Assembly: GCF_905220975.1 (NCBI RefSeq)
Contig: NZ_CAJNBK010000027.1
Location: 1 to 64,000, forward strand
Origin: Paraburkholderia haematera
Lineage (GTDB): Bacteria; Pseudomonadota; Gammaproteobacteria; Burkholderiales; Burkholderiaceae
Reading direction: 5' to 3'
Length of the DNA: 64,000 nt
Shown here: positions 33,038-42,694 of the stretch, piece by piece
Position numbering within the stretch: position 1 is the first letter of the stretch
Layout: every line of letters begins with the position of its first letter
Made by a program: the position numbers and the translations under genes
The notes under the pieces: generated by a model
Database searches by the model: none
The model's input: only the letters and a program-made list of their open reading frames with translations
What the model was told of the DNA's origin: nothing

Positions 33038-34644
33038 TTCTTATCCTCCAGCTTGCCGCGGATCAGTGCCTCTGGATGGCGCTCGAGATAGTCCGCCAGC
33101 GTACGGAAGGCCGCCGCCGTACGCGCCAGTTCCTTCATTGCGTCGCCGGTGTTCTGCGACAGCGGAGAGTCGGGCTGCAACGCGTTGTTCGCCGAATTCA
33201 GAGCCGTCTGCGCGGCAGCGAGTGTGTCGTGCGCCTGCGGCATGACCTCGGTGCGCAACTCCTTGAGCAACGCATCCGCATCGGCTAGTGTCTTTTGCGC
33301 ATCCTTGCCGATGCCTTCGAATGGGATCTTGTTCAGCTTGGCGACGAGCGCCGTCACGGAATCCTGCAGCGATTGCAGCCCGCCTGGCACTGTCGGCATC
33401 GAAGGCGGAGTCACGCTCCAGTCCATCTCCGCCTTGGGCGCATTCGGGAAGAAGTCGAGGGCGACGTATAGTTGCCCCGTCAGCAGATTGCCGGTTCGCA
33501 ATTGTGCGCGCAACCCGCGATCCAGCAGCGCTTTCGCCAGCTGCCGCCGATCCGTAACGACCCTGCCGCCGGCTACGCCGGATGCATAGCGCGACGTGAA
33601 CCGTTCCGGGTACAGTTTTATATCAACAGGAATACTGAACTGCTTCGTAACCGGATCGAATCGTGTACGAATCCCTGAGACCTCACCTACCACGATGCCG
33701 AGAAAATCGACCGGCGCGCCAACCGTCAAACCACGTACCGACTCCTTGAAATTGAGCACGTAGTTATCGATGATCGTGTCGTGACGTTTCATCGCCTCGG
33801 TCTTATCGGAGAACAGCGTGAACTCAGCGCGGACATCCGCCTCCGGCCGATCGACCGCATCGTCAGGCGCCTGGAAAGCGAGGCCGCCAATCAGGATGGC
33901 CACCAGCGATTGCGTGTTGACTTTCACGCCGGTCGCATCGAGCGAGACGTCGATACCGCTCGCCTGCCAGAAGCGCGTATCGTTCTGCACGTACTTGTCG
34001 TACGGCGCATTGACGAACACATGCATCGTCACCCCTTTACCGTCGTCATCGAGCTTGTACGACGTGACCTGGCCGACCTGCAAGCGTCTGAAAAAGATCG
34101 GCGAGCCGACATCGAGCGACCCCATGTCGGCGCCCTTCAGGATGAACTCACGACCCGGCACACCGCTCGCGAACACCGGCGGCGACTCGAGCCCGACGTA
34201 GTCGCGCCGGGGCGTGGGCGATCTGCCCACATCCATGCCGATGAACGACCCGGAGATCAAGGTGCCGATTCCCGATACCGTGCCGCCCGAAATTCGCGGA
34301 CGCACCACCCAGAAGCGTGTGTCGTCCACCAGCAGACCCGTGGCGTCTTTCGAGAGCTCGGCGGTAGCGACCACGTTGCGGTGATCGCCTGACAGCGTGA
34401 CGCTTTTGACCACGCCGATATCCACGTTCTTGAACTTGAGCTTTGTCTTGCCCGCGTCGAGCCCCTCGCCGGTTTCGAAACTGATGGTGACGGTCGGCCC
34501 CTGTTCGAGGATCGCCTTGACCGCGAGCCAACCGCCGATCAACACCGCCACCAGCGGCACCAGCCACACCACCTGCATGCGCCAGCGCGAGCGCCGCGTC
34601 GCCACCGCTTCGGGAAGCTCAGGCGGCCCCGGGGGTCTAGACAT
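33034..34644 (-). CDS. pqiB: PqiB-type MCE protein
   Basis: A 536-residue membrane-anchored protein: a TM helix (VVWLVPLVAVLIGGWLAVKAI) followed by three MCE/MlaD repeats (TVTISFETGEGLDAGKTKLKFKNV; VGSPIFFRRLQVGQVTSYKLDDDG; LTVGAPVDFLGIVVGEVSGIRTRFD) and a long C-terminal helix (about 420-530) that builds the periplasmic needle. It moves lipids between the membranes. The start overlaps the pqiA stop by 8 nt. Confidence 0.9.
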   Translation of the reverse strand: MSRPPGPPELPEAVATRRSRWRMQVVWLVPLVAVLIGGWLAVKAILEQGPTVTISFETGEGLDAGKTKLKFKNVDIGVVKSVTLSGDHRNVVATAELSKDATGLLVDDTRFWVVRPRISGGTVSGIGTLISGSFIGMDVGRSPTPRRDYVGLESPPVFASGVPGREFILKGADMGSLDVGSPIFFRRLQVGQVTSYKLDDDGKGVTMHVFVNAPYDKYVQNDTRFWQASGIDVSLDATGVKVNTQSLVAILIGGLAFQAPDDAVDRPEADVRAEFTLFSDKTEAMKRHDTIIDNYVLNFKESVRGLTVGAPVDFLGIVVGEVSGIRTRFDPVTKQFSIPVDIKLYPERFTSRYASGVAGGRVVTDRRQLAKALLDRGLRAQLRTGNLLTGQLYVALDFFPNAPKAEMDWSVTPPSMPTVPGGLQSLQDSVTALVAKLNKIPFEGIGKDAQKTLADADALLKELRTEVMPQAHDTLAAAQTALNSANNALQPDSPLSQNTGDAMKELARTAAAFRTLADYLERHPEALIRGKLEDKK

Positions 34645-35944
34645 GATGATCCTCCGTCGCGTCCCAGATCAGGCGCGGGTCGAACGACATGGCCGCGAAC
34701 ATCGTCAGCACGACTACAGAGCCGAACGCGACCGCGGCGGGTCCTGCCTGAATCGTGGCCAGCGCGTTGAACTGCACGAGCGCGACAAGAATGGTGATGA
34801 CGTAGATATCGAGCATCGACCAGCGTCCCACCAGTTCGACCAGCCGATAGATGCGGGTTCGTTCCTGCACGAGCATGACCGAGCGGCGCTGCGTGGAGAT
34901 CGCGAGGTACATCAACGCCAGGATCTTCAGCATCGGCACCGCAATGCTGGCGATAAACACCACCACGGCGAGCGGCCACGAGCCTGAGGTCCAGAGATAA
35001 ACCACGCCGCTCAGGATGGTGTCCTTCTCCGATCCGAACAGCGAACTGGTATTCATCACCGGCAGCACATTCGCCGGGATATACATCACGATCGCTGCAA
35101 TCAGGAACGCCCAGGTGCGCGCGATACTTCCGGGTTTGCGCGCATGCAGATGGGCGCCGCAGCGAGGGCATGCCGCGCCGTGCACGTGAGCCGTCGATTT
35201 CACCAGCAGGCCGCAACTATGGCAGCTCAACATGCCGCAACGCAGCGCGGTGTGTGCCGACGCGGCGGCCGCTGCTTCCGCATTCGAGGCCACATCGTCG
35301 AAGCTGCCGATGCGCTGCCAGAGTGCGCGTGGATCGAACGCGGATCCGGCCGCCGCCAGCAGCAGCATGAGCGCGCCGAACGACCATAACGCGACACCCG
35401 GTACGACGCTCGCAATGTGCGCGAGCTTCACCAGCGCCACGAGCATGCCAAGGATCAGCACCTCAGTCATGCCCCACGGCTGCGCGAGATGCATCAGGCG
35501 AAACACAAAATCGGCGTGATACGGGCGGCGGTTCAGCTGCAACGGCACCAGCAGGTAGGCCATGGCGGTCATCTGCATCAACGGCATCAGGAAGGTGGTG
35601 GCGAGCACGAGGCCCGCGATCGGCCACATACCGTCTCTGTAGAGCACACGAACCGCGCCGAGCAAAGTCGTCTCGACGAGATCGCCGTTCACCGCGAGTC
35701 CCACAATCGGATACAGGTTGCTGATGAAGAACAGCACGACGCAGGTCAGCGTAAAGGCCAGCGCCCGGTCGGTGCTGTTGGGATGCGCGCGATAGAGTTC
35801 CGCGTGGCAGCGGCAGCAGCGCAGCGTGCCGTCGGGCGGCACCGCGGATTCGCGCTGCAGCAGATCGCATTCGTGGCAGGCGACGAGAGGAACCGGACCG
35901 GGCCCCGTCGTCCCGTTCGTCCCGTTTGTCGTGGCGGTGGTCAT
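34637..35944 (-). CDS. pqiA: PqiA-type integral membrane protein
   Basis: A 435-residue protein with two PqiA domains, each preceded by a zinc-ribbon-like CxxC pair: CHECDLL..CCRC near the N-terminus and CHSCGLL..CPRCGAHLHARK in the middle. Each domain has four membrane helices. PqiA is the inner membrane partner of PqiB/PqiC. Its ATG overlaps the stop of the upstream outer membrane factor gene in an ATGA (35941-35944), joining the Pqi genes to the efflux pump operon. Confidence 0.9.
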   Translation of the reverse strand: MTTATTNGTNGTTGPGPVPLVACHECDLLQRESAVPPDGTLRCCRCHAELYRAHPNSTDRALAFTLTCVVLFFISNLYPIVGLAVNGDLVETTLLGAVRVLYRDGMWPIAGLVLATTFLMPLMQMTAMAYLLVPLQLNRRPYHADFVFRLMHLAQPWGMTEVLILGMLVALVKLAHIASVVPGVALWSFGALMLLLAAAGSAFDPRALWQRIGSFDDVASNAEAAAAASAHTALRCGMLSCHSCGLLVKSTAHVHGAACPRCGAHLHARKPGSIARTWAFLIAAIVMYIPANVLPVMNTSSLFGSEKDTILSGVVYLWTSGSWPLAVVVFIASIAVPMLKILALMYLAISTQRRSVMLVQERTRIYRLVELVGRWSMLDIYVITILVALVQFNALATIQAGPAAVAFGSVVVLTMFAAMSFDPRLIWDATEDHHV

Positions 35945-37527
35945 TCAGGCTGCTCCGCGCCGGGTGACGTGGTGGACGGACTCGCCGATGGACTCGCGAC
36001 CGGACTCGCTGAAGGACTCGCTGAAGGACTCGTTACCTGGGTTCCCGGCTGATCCCCTGACTGACTGGCCACCTGGGCCACCGCTTTCTGCCCCATCACC
36101 CGCCCGGTCATGCCCTCGGCCTGCACGACCCACCCACCGCCCATTGCCTTGTAAAGACCGATCAGCGAGCTGAACACCAGGCCGTTGGTCTGCGTATAGC
36201 TGAGTTGCGCGTTGAACAGACTGCGCTCAGCGTCGAGCACCTCGATATAGCTCGTATAGCCACCCTCGAAACGCAGCCGCGCGAGCCGAGCATACGTGCG
36301 CAACGCCTCCACCTGGCGACCCTGCACAACCAGTTGTTCGCGCGACTTCTGCAGCGCGATGAGCGCATCGTCGACTTCCTGGAACGCGGTCTGGATAGCC
36401 TGCTGATACTGGAACAGCGCCTGTTGTTGTTGCGCCTCTGCCTGGCTGACCTGACCGCTGATGCTGCCCGCCGTAAAGATCGGCACCGTCAACGAACCGG
36501 CGTACGACCAGACGCGCGCAGGCCCGGTGAACAGCTTCGAGAACTGTCCGCTCGTCGAGCCGAACAGACCTGTCAGCGAGATTTGCGGAAAATACAGCGC
36601 GCGAGCGGCGCCGATCAGCGCATTGGCCGCCACAAGATTTTGCTCGGCCTGCAGCAGATCGGGACGGCGCTCCAGCAGATCGGACGGCAGACCGGCAGGT
36701 ACCGCGGGCAGCACCAGTTCGGTCAGCTCACGGCCGCGCAGAATCGGGCCGGGGTTGCGGCCGAGCAGCACTGACAACGCATCTTCCTGCTGCGCGATCT
36801 GCGTTTCGAGTTGCGGAATCGTCGCGAGCGATGCTTCATATTCGGACTGACTCTGCGCGAGTTCCATCTGCGAGACATCGCCGCCGGAGAAACGCGCCTG
36901 GAATACTTTGACCGATCCGGCGCGGCTCTCAGTGGTCGCCGTGGCGATCGCCAGTTGCTGATCGAGGTCGCGCAGATTGATGTAAGCGGTGGCCACCGAA
37001 GCAACCAGCGAGAGTATCGTCGCGCGACGGCCCTCTTCGCTCGCGAGCAGGCTCGCACGCGCCGATTCGGTCTCACGACGTACTCGCCCAAAGAGGTCCA
37101 GTTCCCACGCCACCGACAACGGCGCCGAAAACGCGTTGTAGACGGGCCCAAAGCCCACGGGTAGCGGCGTCGGCCCGGCCTGGGAAGCCCGCTGACGCGA
37201 GGCGTCGAAACCGGCGCTGATCTGCGGAAACAGCGCAGAGCGCGTCGTCGCGAACTGACCGAGAAACTGGTCGACGCGGGCTGCGGCGATCTTCACATCC
37301 TTGTTATCCGCGAGCGCGGCCAGAATCAGATCGTTCAGCACCGGGTCCTGAAACTGCTCCCACCACGGCGCATTGGCGACCTGCGCGGTTTCACCGGCTT
37401 CGAAACGAAAGTTCGCGGGCGTCGCCACGTTCGGGCGCACGTAGTCAGGACCGAACAGACAGCCGTTCAGTCCCATCGCGAGCAGCAAGGCGGGGACCCC
37501 ACGCAGCACAATCGCAGAAGCTCGCAT
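35941..37527 (-). CDS. NodT-family outer membrane efflux lipoprotein
   Basis: A 528-residue TolC-like channel of an RND pump. The signal peptide ends in a lipobox (LLLAMGLNGC), then FGPDYVRPNVATPANFRFE, a standard NodT opening. Two OEP repeats follow, each with long helices (SARASLLASEEGRRATILSL; VSQAEAQQQQALFQYQQAIQTAFQEVDDAL). The last 40 residues form an unusual Ser/Pro/Ala repeat tail coded by tandem repeats near 35970-36040. The ATG follows the RND pump stop by 1 nt; upstream in-frame ATGs fall within the pump gene and are rejected. Confidence 0.88.
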   Translation of the reverse strand: MRASAIVLRGVPALLLAMGLNGCLFGPDYVRPNVATPANFRFEAGETAQVANAPWWEQFQDPVLNDLILAALADNKDVKIAAARVDQFLGQFATTRSALFPQISAGFDASRQRASQAGPTPLPVGFGPVYNAFSAPLSVAWELDLFGRVRRETESARASLLASEEGRRATILSLVASVATAYINLRDLDQQLAIATATTESRAGSVKVFQARFSGGDVSQMELAQSQSEYEASLATIPQLETQIAQQEDALSVLLGRNPGPILRGRELTELVLPAVPAGLPSDLLERRPDLLQAEQNLVAANALIGAARALYFPQISLTGLFGSTSGQFSKLFTGPARVWSYAGSLTVPIFTAGSISGQVSQAEAQQQQALFQYQQAIQTAFQEVDDALIALQKSREQLVVQGRQVEALRTYARLARLRFEGGYTSYIEVLDAERSLFNAQLSYTQTNGLVFSSLIGLYKAMGGGWVVQAEGMTGRVMGQKAVAQVASQSGDQPGTQVTSPSASPSASPVASPSASPSTTSPGAEQPE

Positions 37528-37528
37528 G

Positions 37529-40500
37529 TCAGTCGCCCTCACGTTGCGCAGATGGCGTGGCCGCCGCACCACCGCCTGATCCGGTGGGCGCAACCGGACC
37601 CGTGCCATCGCCCGCCGCCGGGCCGCCGCTCGCTCCTGGCGTCTTCTTGCCACCGCTCTTTTCCGACATGGTTTCGAGCACATAGAAGAACATCGGAATG
37701 AAGAACACCGCAATCACCGTTGCGCCGAGCATGCCGCCGATCACACCGGTGCCGATCGAATGCCGGCTGTTGGCCGACGCGCCGAGCGCAATGGCAAGCG
37801 GCACGCAACCAAGAATGAACGCAAGCGAGGTCATCACGATCGGCCGCAAGCGCTCGGTTGCCGCCGTGACCGCAGCGTCGTATACCGACTCGCCCGCTTC
37901 ACGATTGAGCACCGCGAACTCGAAGATCAAAATTGCGTTCTTGGCGGCGAGCGCGACCAGCATGGTCAGGCCGATCTGGAAGTACACGTCGTTTTCGAGG
38001 CCGCGCAAGAGAATCGCGAGCAGTGCCCCGAACAGCGCGAACGGCACCGCCAGCAGCACGCCGAACGGCAAGCTCCACTTCTCGTATTGCGCGGCGAGAA
38101 TCAGGAACACCATCACCAGGCCGAACACGAACACGAGCCCCGACGTGCCGCCCGATTGCCGCGCCTCGTAAGCCTCGCCACTCCATGCGACGCCATAGCC
38201 CGCCGGCATGACCTGGTCGGCCACTTCCTCAAGCGCACTGATGACTTGCCCGGAGCTATAGCCAGGCGCGCCATTCGCCGTGATCTTGACGGCCGGAAAA
38301 TTATTGAAGCGCGTCACCAGATCCGGCCCGGTGACGTACTTCGAGTTCACCACCGCCTTCAGCGGCACCATGTTGTTGGTCTTGCTGCGCACATAAAGCT
38401 GGTTCAGGTCCTGCGGCGTCAAACGGTACTGCGGCTCGGCCTGCAAGATGACCTGCCACAGCCTGCTTGAACGGTTGAACTGCGAGACGTAGAGCGAGCC
38501 GAACATGGTCTGCATCGCGCTATACACTTCCTCGATCGGCACGCCGAGCGTTTCCGACTTTTCTCGATCCACGTCGACCAGTAACTGTTGCGACGACGCA
38601 TTGAACGTGGACGTGACACGTGACAATTCCGGCCGGCTTTTCGCCTTCGCGACGAAGTCGTCCACCACCCCGGCAAGTTGCGCGGTTGTCGCGTCGCCCT
38701 TGCTCTGAATCCACATCTCGGTGCCGCCGGTCGTGCCGAGCCCCGGAATCGACGGTGGATTGACCGGCAGGATGATCCCTTCCTTGACCTGGGAGAGATT
38801 CTTGTAGGCGTCGATCAATACCGCCTTCGCGTTCTGGGTCTTGATATTGGCGAACTTGTAGCGCTCATCGAAACCTTTGAAGCCGATGAAGAACGTGCTC
38901 GCGTTATTCTTGTTCTGGCTGTCGAGCAGGCTGTAGCCGTCGACGATCGTCACGCTGCCTACCGCAGGCTGTTTCATGAAGTAATCGGTCACGCGCCGCG
39001 ACACGTCGCCGGTTCGATCGAGGCTTGCCGCGTCCGGCATGATGATCGCGCCGAGTAGATAGCCTTGATCTTCAGGCGGCAGAAACGACGTCGGAATGGT
39101 GCGCATCATCACCACCGCCAGCGCGATCATGCCGACGAACAGCAATAGCGCGACCACGAAGCGTTTGATCACCAGTTTGACCACGGACGTGTAGCTGTGC
39201 GTCACCTTCTCGAAGTTCCTGTCGAACCACTTGAAGAAGCCTTTCTTCTCGTGGTGACCGGGCTTCAGCAGCAAGGCGGCCAGCGCCGGAGACAGCGTCA
39301 GTGCGACCACCCCGGAGAAAATGACCGAGATCGCGATAGTGATGGCGAACTGCTTGTACAACTGCCCCGTAATGCCGCCGAGAAAGGCCACCGGTACAAA
39401 CACCGCGCACAGCACAAGCACGATCGCGACAACCGGGCCGGCCACTTCGTCCATCGCGCGCCTCGCGGCGTCCTTCGGACTCAGCTTGTGCACGTTCATA
39501 TTCCGCTCGACGTTCTCAATCACCACAATCGCGTCGTCCACCACGATGCCGATCGCCAGCACCATGCCGAATAGCGTCAGCATATTGATCGAGAAGCCGA
39601 GTGCGAGCATTCCCATGAAGGTGCCCATGATCGACACCGGCACGGCCAGAACCGGAATCAGCGTCGCGCGCAGGCTCTGCAGAAAGACGAACACCACGAT
39701 CACCACGAGTACGAGCGCTTCAAAAAACGTGTGCACGACATCGGAAATCGACGCGCGCGTGAAGTCGGTCGTGTCCAACGCAATGTCGTATTCAAGGCCT
39801 TCAGGAAAGGTCTTTTTCATTTCCTGGAGTGCCGCGTGGACCTGCTTCGAGACGTCGAGCGCGTTGGCGCCAGGCTGCTGATACACCGCGATGACGGTGG
39901 CCGGTTTGCCCTGAAAGCGGCTGCGGATCGAATAATCCTTCTGGCCCAGCGCGGCGCGGCCGATGTCCTTGAGACGCACGATCGCGGCATCGCCGTTGGC
40001 TGCCCGGATGATGATGTTTTCGAACTCCGCGGGTTCGCTCAGGCGGCCGGTGGTGGTCACGGCGAACGACTGTTCGACCGGCGCGCCGGTCGGCGATTGG
40101 CCGAGGCGGCCTACAGCGAATTGCTGGTTCTGGTTGGCGACCGCCCGCTGCACATCCCCCGCCGTAATACCGAGTTGTGCCATGCGATCGGGTTTGAGCC
40201 AGATGCGCATCGCGTAATCGGGCGTACCGAAGATCGCAGACTGATTCGCACCCGGTATGCGCTTGAGTGCATCGAGCACGTAGATGTTCGCGTAGTTGGC
40301 GATATACGTCGCGTCGTAGCGCTCGCCCGGCGAATAGATGGCGATCACCATCATGAACGCCGACGACTTCTTCTGCACCTGAATACCTTGCGACTGTACC
40401 GACGAAGGCAGTTGCGGCAATGCAAGGTTCACACGATTCTGCACATCGACCTGGGCCAGTTCCGGATTGGTGCCGATCTGGAAATACGCGTTGATGGTCA

Positions 40501-40768
40501 GATTGCCCGTCGATGAACTCGACGAGTTCATGTAGATCATGTTGTCCGCGCCGTTGACCTGCTGCTCGATCGGCGCGGCCACGTTGTTGGCCACGACGTC
40601 GGCGTTCGCGCCGGGATAATTGGCGGATATCGTGATCTGCGGCGGGGTGACATCCGGATACTGTGCGATCGGCAGATTGAACATCGCCACCGCGCCACCC
40701 AGCGTGATGACAATCGAAATCACCGAGGCAAAGATCGGGCGGTCGATGCAGAAACGCGAGATATTCAT
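37529..40768 (-). CDS. HAE1-family RND efflux pump
   Basis: A 1079-residue inner membrane pump. It opens MNISRFCIDRPIFASVISIV and has the TM4 proton-relay Asp pair in GIVVDDAIVVIENVERN and the second-half repeat (AAKNAILIFEFA; RLRPIVMTSLAFILGCVPL). Two large periplasmic porter loops are present. It is an AcrB/MexB-like exporter of hydrophobic compounds. The C-terminus carries a Gly/Ala-rich extension. It follows the membrane fusion protein by 12 nt. Substrate not predictable by reading. Confidence 0.92.
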   Translation of the reverse strand: MNISRFCIDRPIFASVISIVITLGGAVAMFNLPIAQYPDVTPPQITISANYPGANADVVANNVAAPIEQQVNGADNMIYMNSSSSSTGNLTINAYFQIGTNPELAQVDVQNRVNLALPQLPSSVQSQGIQVQKKSSAFMMVIAIYSPGERYDATYIANYANIYVLDALKRIPGANQSAIFGTPDYAMRIWLKPDRMAQLGITAGDVQRAVANQNQQFAVGRLGQSPTGAPVEQSFAVTTTGRLSEPAEFENIIIRAANGDAAIVRLKDIGRAALGQKDYSIRSRFQGKPATVIAVYQQPGANALDVSKQVHAALQEMKKTFPEGLEYDIALDTTDFTRASISDVVHTFFEALVLVVIVVFVFLQSLRATLIPVLAVPVSIMGTFMGMLALGFSINMLTLFGMVLAIGIVVDDAIVVIENVERNMNVHKLSPKDAARRAMDEVAGPVVAIVLVLCAVFVPVAFLGGITGQLYKQFAITIAISVIFSGVVALTLSPALAALLLKPGHHEKKGFFKWFDRNFEKVTHSYTSVVKLVIKRFVVALLLFVGMIALAVVMMRTIPTSFLPPEDQGYLLGAIIMPDAASLDRTGDVSRRVTDYFMKQPAVGSVTIVDGYSLLDSQNKNNASTFFIGFKGFDERYKFANIKTQNAKAVLIDAYKNLSQVKEGIILPVNPPSIPGLGTTGGTEMWIQSKGDATTAQLAGVVDDFVAKAKSRPELSRVTSTFNASSQQLLVDVDREKSETLGVPIEEVYSAMQTMFGSLYVSQFNRSSRLWQVILQAEPQYRLTPQDLNQLYVRSKTNNMVPLKAVVNSKYVTGPDLVTRFNNFPAVKITANGAPGYSSGQVISALEEVADQVMPAGYGVAWSGEAYEARQSGGTSGLVFVFGLVMVFLILAAQYEKWSLPFGVLLAVPFALFGALLAILLRGLENDVYFQIGLTMLVALAAKNAILIFEFAVLNREAGESVYDAAVTAATERLRPIVMTSLAFILGCVPLAIALGASANSRHSIGTGVIGGMLGATVIAVFFIPMFFYVLETMSEKSGGKKTPGASGGPAAGDGTGPVAPTGSGGGAAATPSAQREGD

Positions 40769-40780
40769 GTCGCGCTCCCC

Positions 40781-41989
40781 TTACTGCGCGGCGGTGGTAT
40801 CGGACGGGCGTGCCGTCGAACTGCTCTCCCCGCCCCCTGGCACGGTGGCCGCCGCGTGCGCGGCCGGCGCCGCGACGATTTTCAGCGGCACGTCAGCGGC
40901 CACGCGAATCGCCCCGTCTACCACTACGCGCTCGCCAGGCTGCAACCCCTGGGTGATGAACCAGTCGTCACCATGCCATTCGCCCACTTCCACGACACGC
41001 TGATGCGCCTTCGAGTCATTGTCGACGACCCACACGAAGTGACTTTTAGCGCCCTGTAAGACCGAACGTTGCGGCACGAGGATCGCCTTCGGCCTGGAAG
41101 CGCCGGACACCCGTGCCCGCACGAACTGGCCGGGACGCAACTGGCCTTTCTCATTCGCGAAAGTCGCCCGCACGAGGAACGTGCCGGTCTCGGTGCTGAA
41201 AGCGGGATTGGTGAAGCTGATACGACCGTGGTCAGGATACTCAGTACCGTCGGCCATGATCAACGTGACTTCAAAGTCGTCATTGGCCGGAAACCGCAAA
41301 CGGCCAGCCTTGACGTCTTCGCGGTACTTCAGCAACTCATTTTCCGAAATGCTGAAGTTGACCCACATGGGATCGAGTTGATAGACATAGGTCAGCAAGC
41401 CGGAGGCCGAGGCGGTGACAAAGCTGCCGTCCTGTTGCCTCGCGAAGCTGGACAAACCGGTGAGCGGCGATTTGATCGTCGTATAGCTGAGGTTCAGCTG
41501 CGCGGTTTGCACCTGGCCAAGTGCTGCGAACACGGCTGCTTCAGCCTGCTTTTCGTTGCCGGTCGCGTCGTCAAGATCCTTCTGGCTCAATGCGTTCTGT
41601 TTGGCCAGCGGAATCACGCGGGCGAGATTCGCCTTCGCAACGGTCAAGCGCGCCTGTTGCTGCGCGAGCTGGCCTTTGGCCGTTTGCAGCGCGGCGTCGA
41701 AGGGCTTCGAGTCCATCTGAAAGAGCGTCTGGCCGGCGCGAACCATTTGCCCTTCGGTATAGAGCCGCTTGTCGAGAAAGCCGTCCACCCGCGCGCGAAT
41801 CTCAACTTCGCGAGAACTCTGCGTTTGCGCGGTGAATTCGAAATCGACGGGGGTGTCGCTCTGCACCACCGGCATCACGGTGACCTCGATCGCGCCGGCG
41901 ACCGGCAGCGTCGCGGGCTTGCTGCAGGCGGCGCAAAGCGCAAGCGCAGTGAGCCCGGCAATCGCGAGACCTAGGTGGTTCCTGCTCAT
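40781..41989 (-). CDS. RND membrane fusion (periplasmic adaptor) lipoprotein
   Basis: A 402-residue adaptor: signal peptide with lipobox ALCAAC, the lipoyl domain halves (EIRARVDGFLDKRLYTEGQMVRAGQTLFQMD and SPLTGLSSFARQQDGSFV) flanking an alpha-helical hairpin (about 100-165), then beta-barrel and membrane-proximal domains (GQFVRARVSGA; LVPQRSVLQGAKSHFVWVV). It joins the HAE1 pump to the NodT channel. It starts 27 nt after the glycine-zipper gene on the same strand. Confidence 0.9.
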   Translation of the reverse strand: MSRNHLGLAIAGLTALALCAACSKPATLPVAGAIEVTVMPVVQSDTPVDFEFTAQTQSSREVEIRARVDGFLDKRLYTEGQMVRAGQTLFQMDSKPFDAALQTAKGQLAQQQARLTVAKANLARVIPLAKQNALSQKDLDDATGNEKQAEAAVFAALGQVQTAQLNLSYTTIKSPLTGLSSFARQQDGSFVTASASGLLTYVYQLDPMWVNFSISENELLKYREDVKAGRLRFPANDDFEVTLIMADGTEYPDHGRISFTNPAFSTETGTFLVRATFANEKGQLRPGQFVRARVSGASRPKAILVPQRSVLQGAKSHFVWVVDNDSKAHQRVVEVGEWHGDDWFITQGLQPGERVVVDGAIRVAADVPLKIVAAPAAHAAATVPGGGESSSTARPSDTTAAQ

Positions 41990-42016
41990 GACTGTCTCCC
42001 GCGTCCCGATCGATGT

Positions 42017-42490
42017 CTACTGAGCCGTGTAGCCGCGACCGGTCATGCAAGCCGCCACTGCCCGGTTGAAGGTCGCCATCTGCTGCGACGTCTGTTGCTG
42101 AGCCGCCTGCTGCTGCGTGGCCTCGGCCTGGTTGGCGCGGCGCTGGCGCATGCCGCCGGCCGCTGTTCCGGTCACCGCGCCGATCGCGGCGCCCTTTCCA
42201 GCGTTGCCCGCGATGGCGCCTACGGCCGCCCCCACGGCGGCGCCGCCGGCTGCACCCTTGACCGCTCCACCCTGCTTTGGCGCAGCGCCTGGTTGGCCGG
42301 ATTGCTGGGCAATCGCGACCGGATCAACGCCGGTCGTCTGCTTCGCCCATAGTTGGCACTCCGCGGTATCGGTTTGCTGCCGACTGGCGCTTTGGCCTTT
42401 CGCCGGATAAAAGATGGGCTGCTGCGCGGCCGCTGAATACGCCAGCGTCAGCACAAGTACACCCGTCAGCCCTCGCATAATCGATAGCAT
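42017..42490 (-). CDS. Glycine-zipper secreted protein, first gene of efflux operon
   Basis: A 157-residue exported protein. A signal peptide (SIMRGLTGVLVLTLAYSAAAQ) is followed by FYPAKGQSASRQQTDTAECQLWAKQTTGVDP, a glycine zipper (KGAAGGAAVGAAVGAIAGNAGKGAAIGAV, in family order), a Gln/Ala-rich helix and a last Cys in ACMTGRGYTAQ. It resembles YMGG-like glycine-zipper proteins of the envelope. It lies 27 nt upstream of the membrane fusion protein and probably shares its mRNA; a copy of the regional palindrome is about 150 bases upstream. Confidence 0.78.
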   Translation of the reverse strand: MLSIMRGLTGVLVLTLAYSAAAQQPIFYPAKGQSASRQQTDTAECQLWAKQTTGVDPVAIAQQSGQPGAAPKQGGAVKGAAGGAAVGAAVGAIAGNAGKGAAIGAVTGTAAGGMRQRRANQAEATQQQAAQQQTSQQMATFNRAVAACMTGRGYTAQ

Positions 42491-42637
42491 GGTCAGATTC
42501 CGTTTGATTTCCCTGGAGGCGAACCGTCTGCGCGCGCCTGGCCTGGCGACTATCCGCGCGCCCGATCCCGAACCGGGGCGCCTTCTTCGACCCTGATCAG
42601 TCGAGTCAATTATTGGATTTCGCGTCGAGCGATGGCA

Positions 42638-42655
42638 ATTGGCCTTTGGTCCCAT
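42638..42655. promoter_or_regulatory. Regional palindrome copy 1
   Basis: ATTGGCCTTTGGTCCCAT, 15 of 18 positions matching the consensus ATTGGACCTTGGTCCAAT. It stands between the receiver-only regulator gene and the glycine-zipper/RND/Pqi operon, 148 bases before that operon's first ATG. The weakest copy of the six. Confidence 0.6.
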
Positions 42656-42694
42656 AGCGCGCGAATTCGCGGTACAGGACCCGGCAATTGCCCA

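Noticed and set aside
41069..41974. 301-codon antisense frame in the membrane fusion protein gene
   Set aside because: Shadow of a strongly supported adaptor gene.
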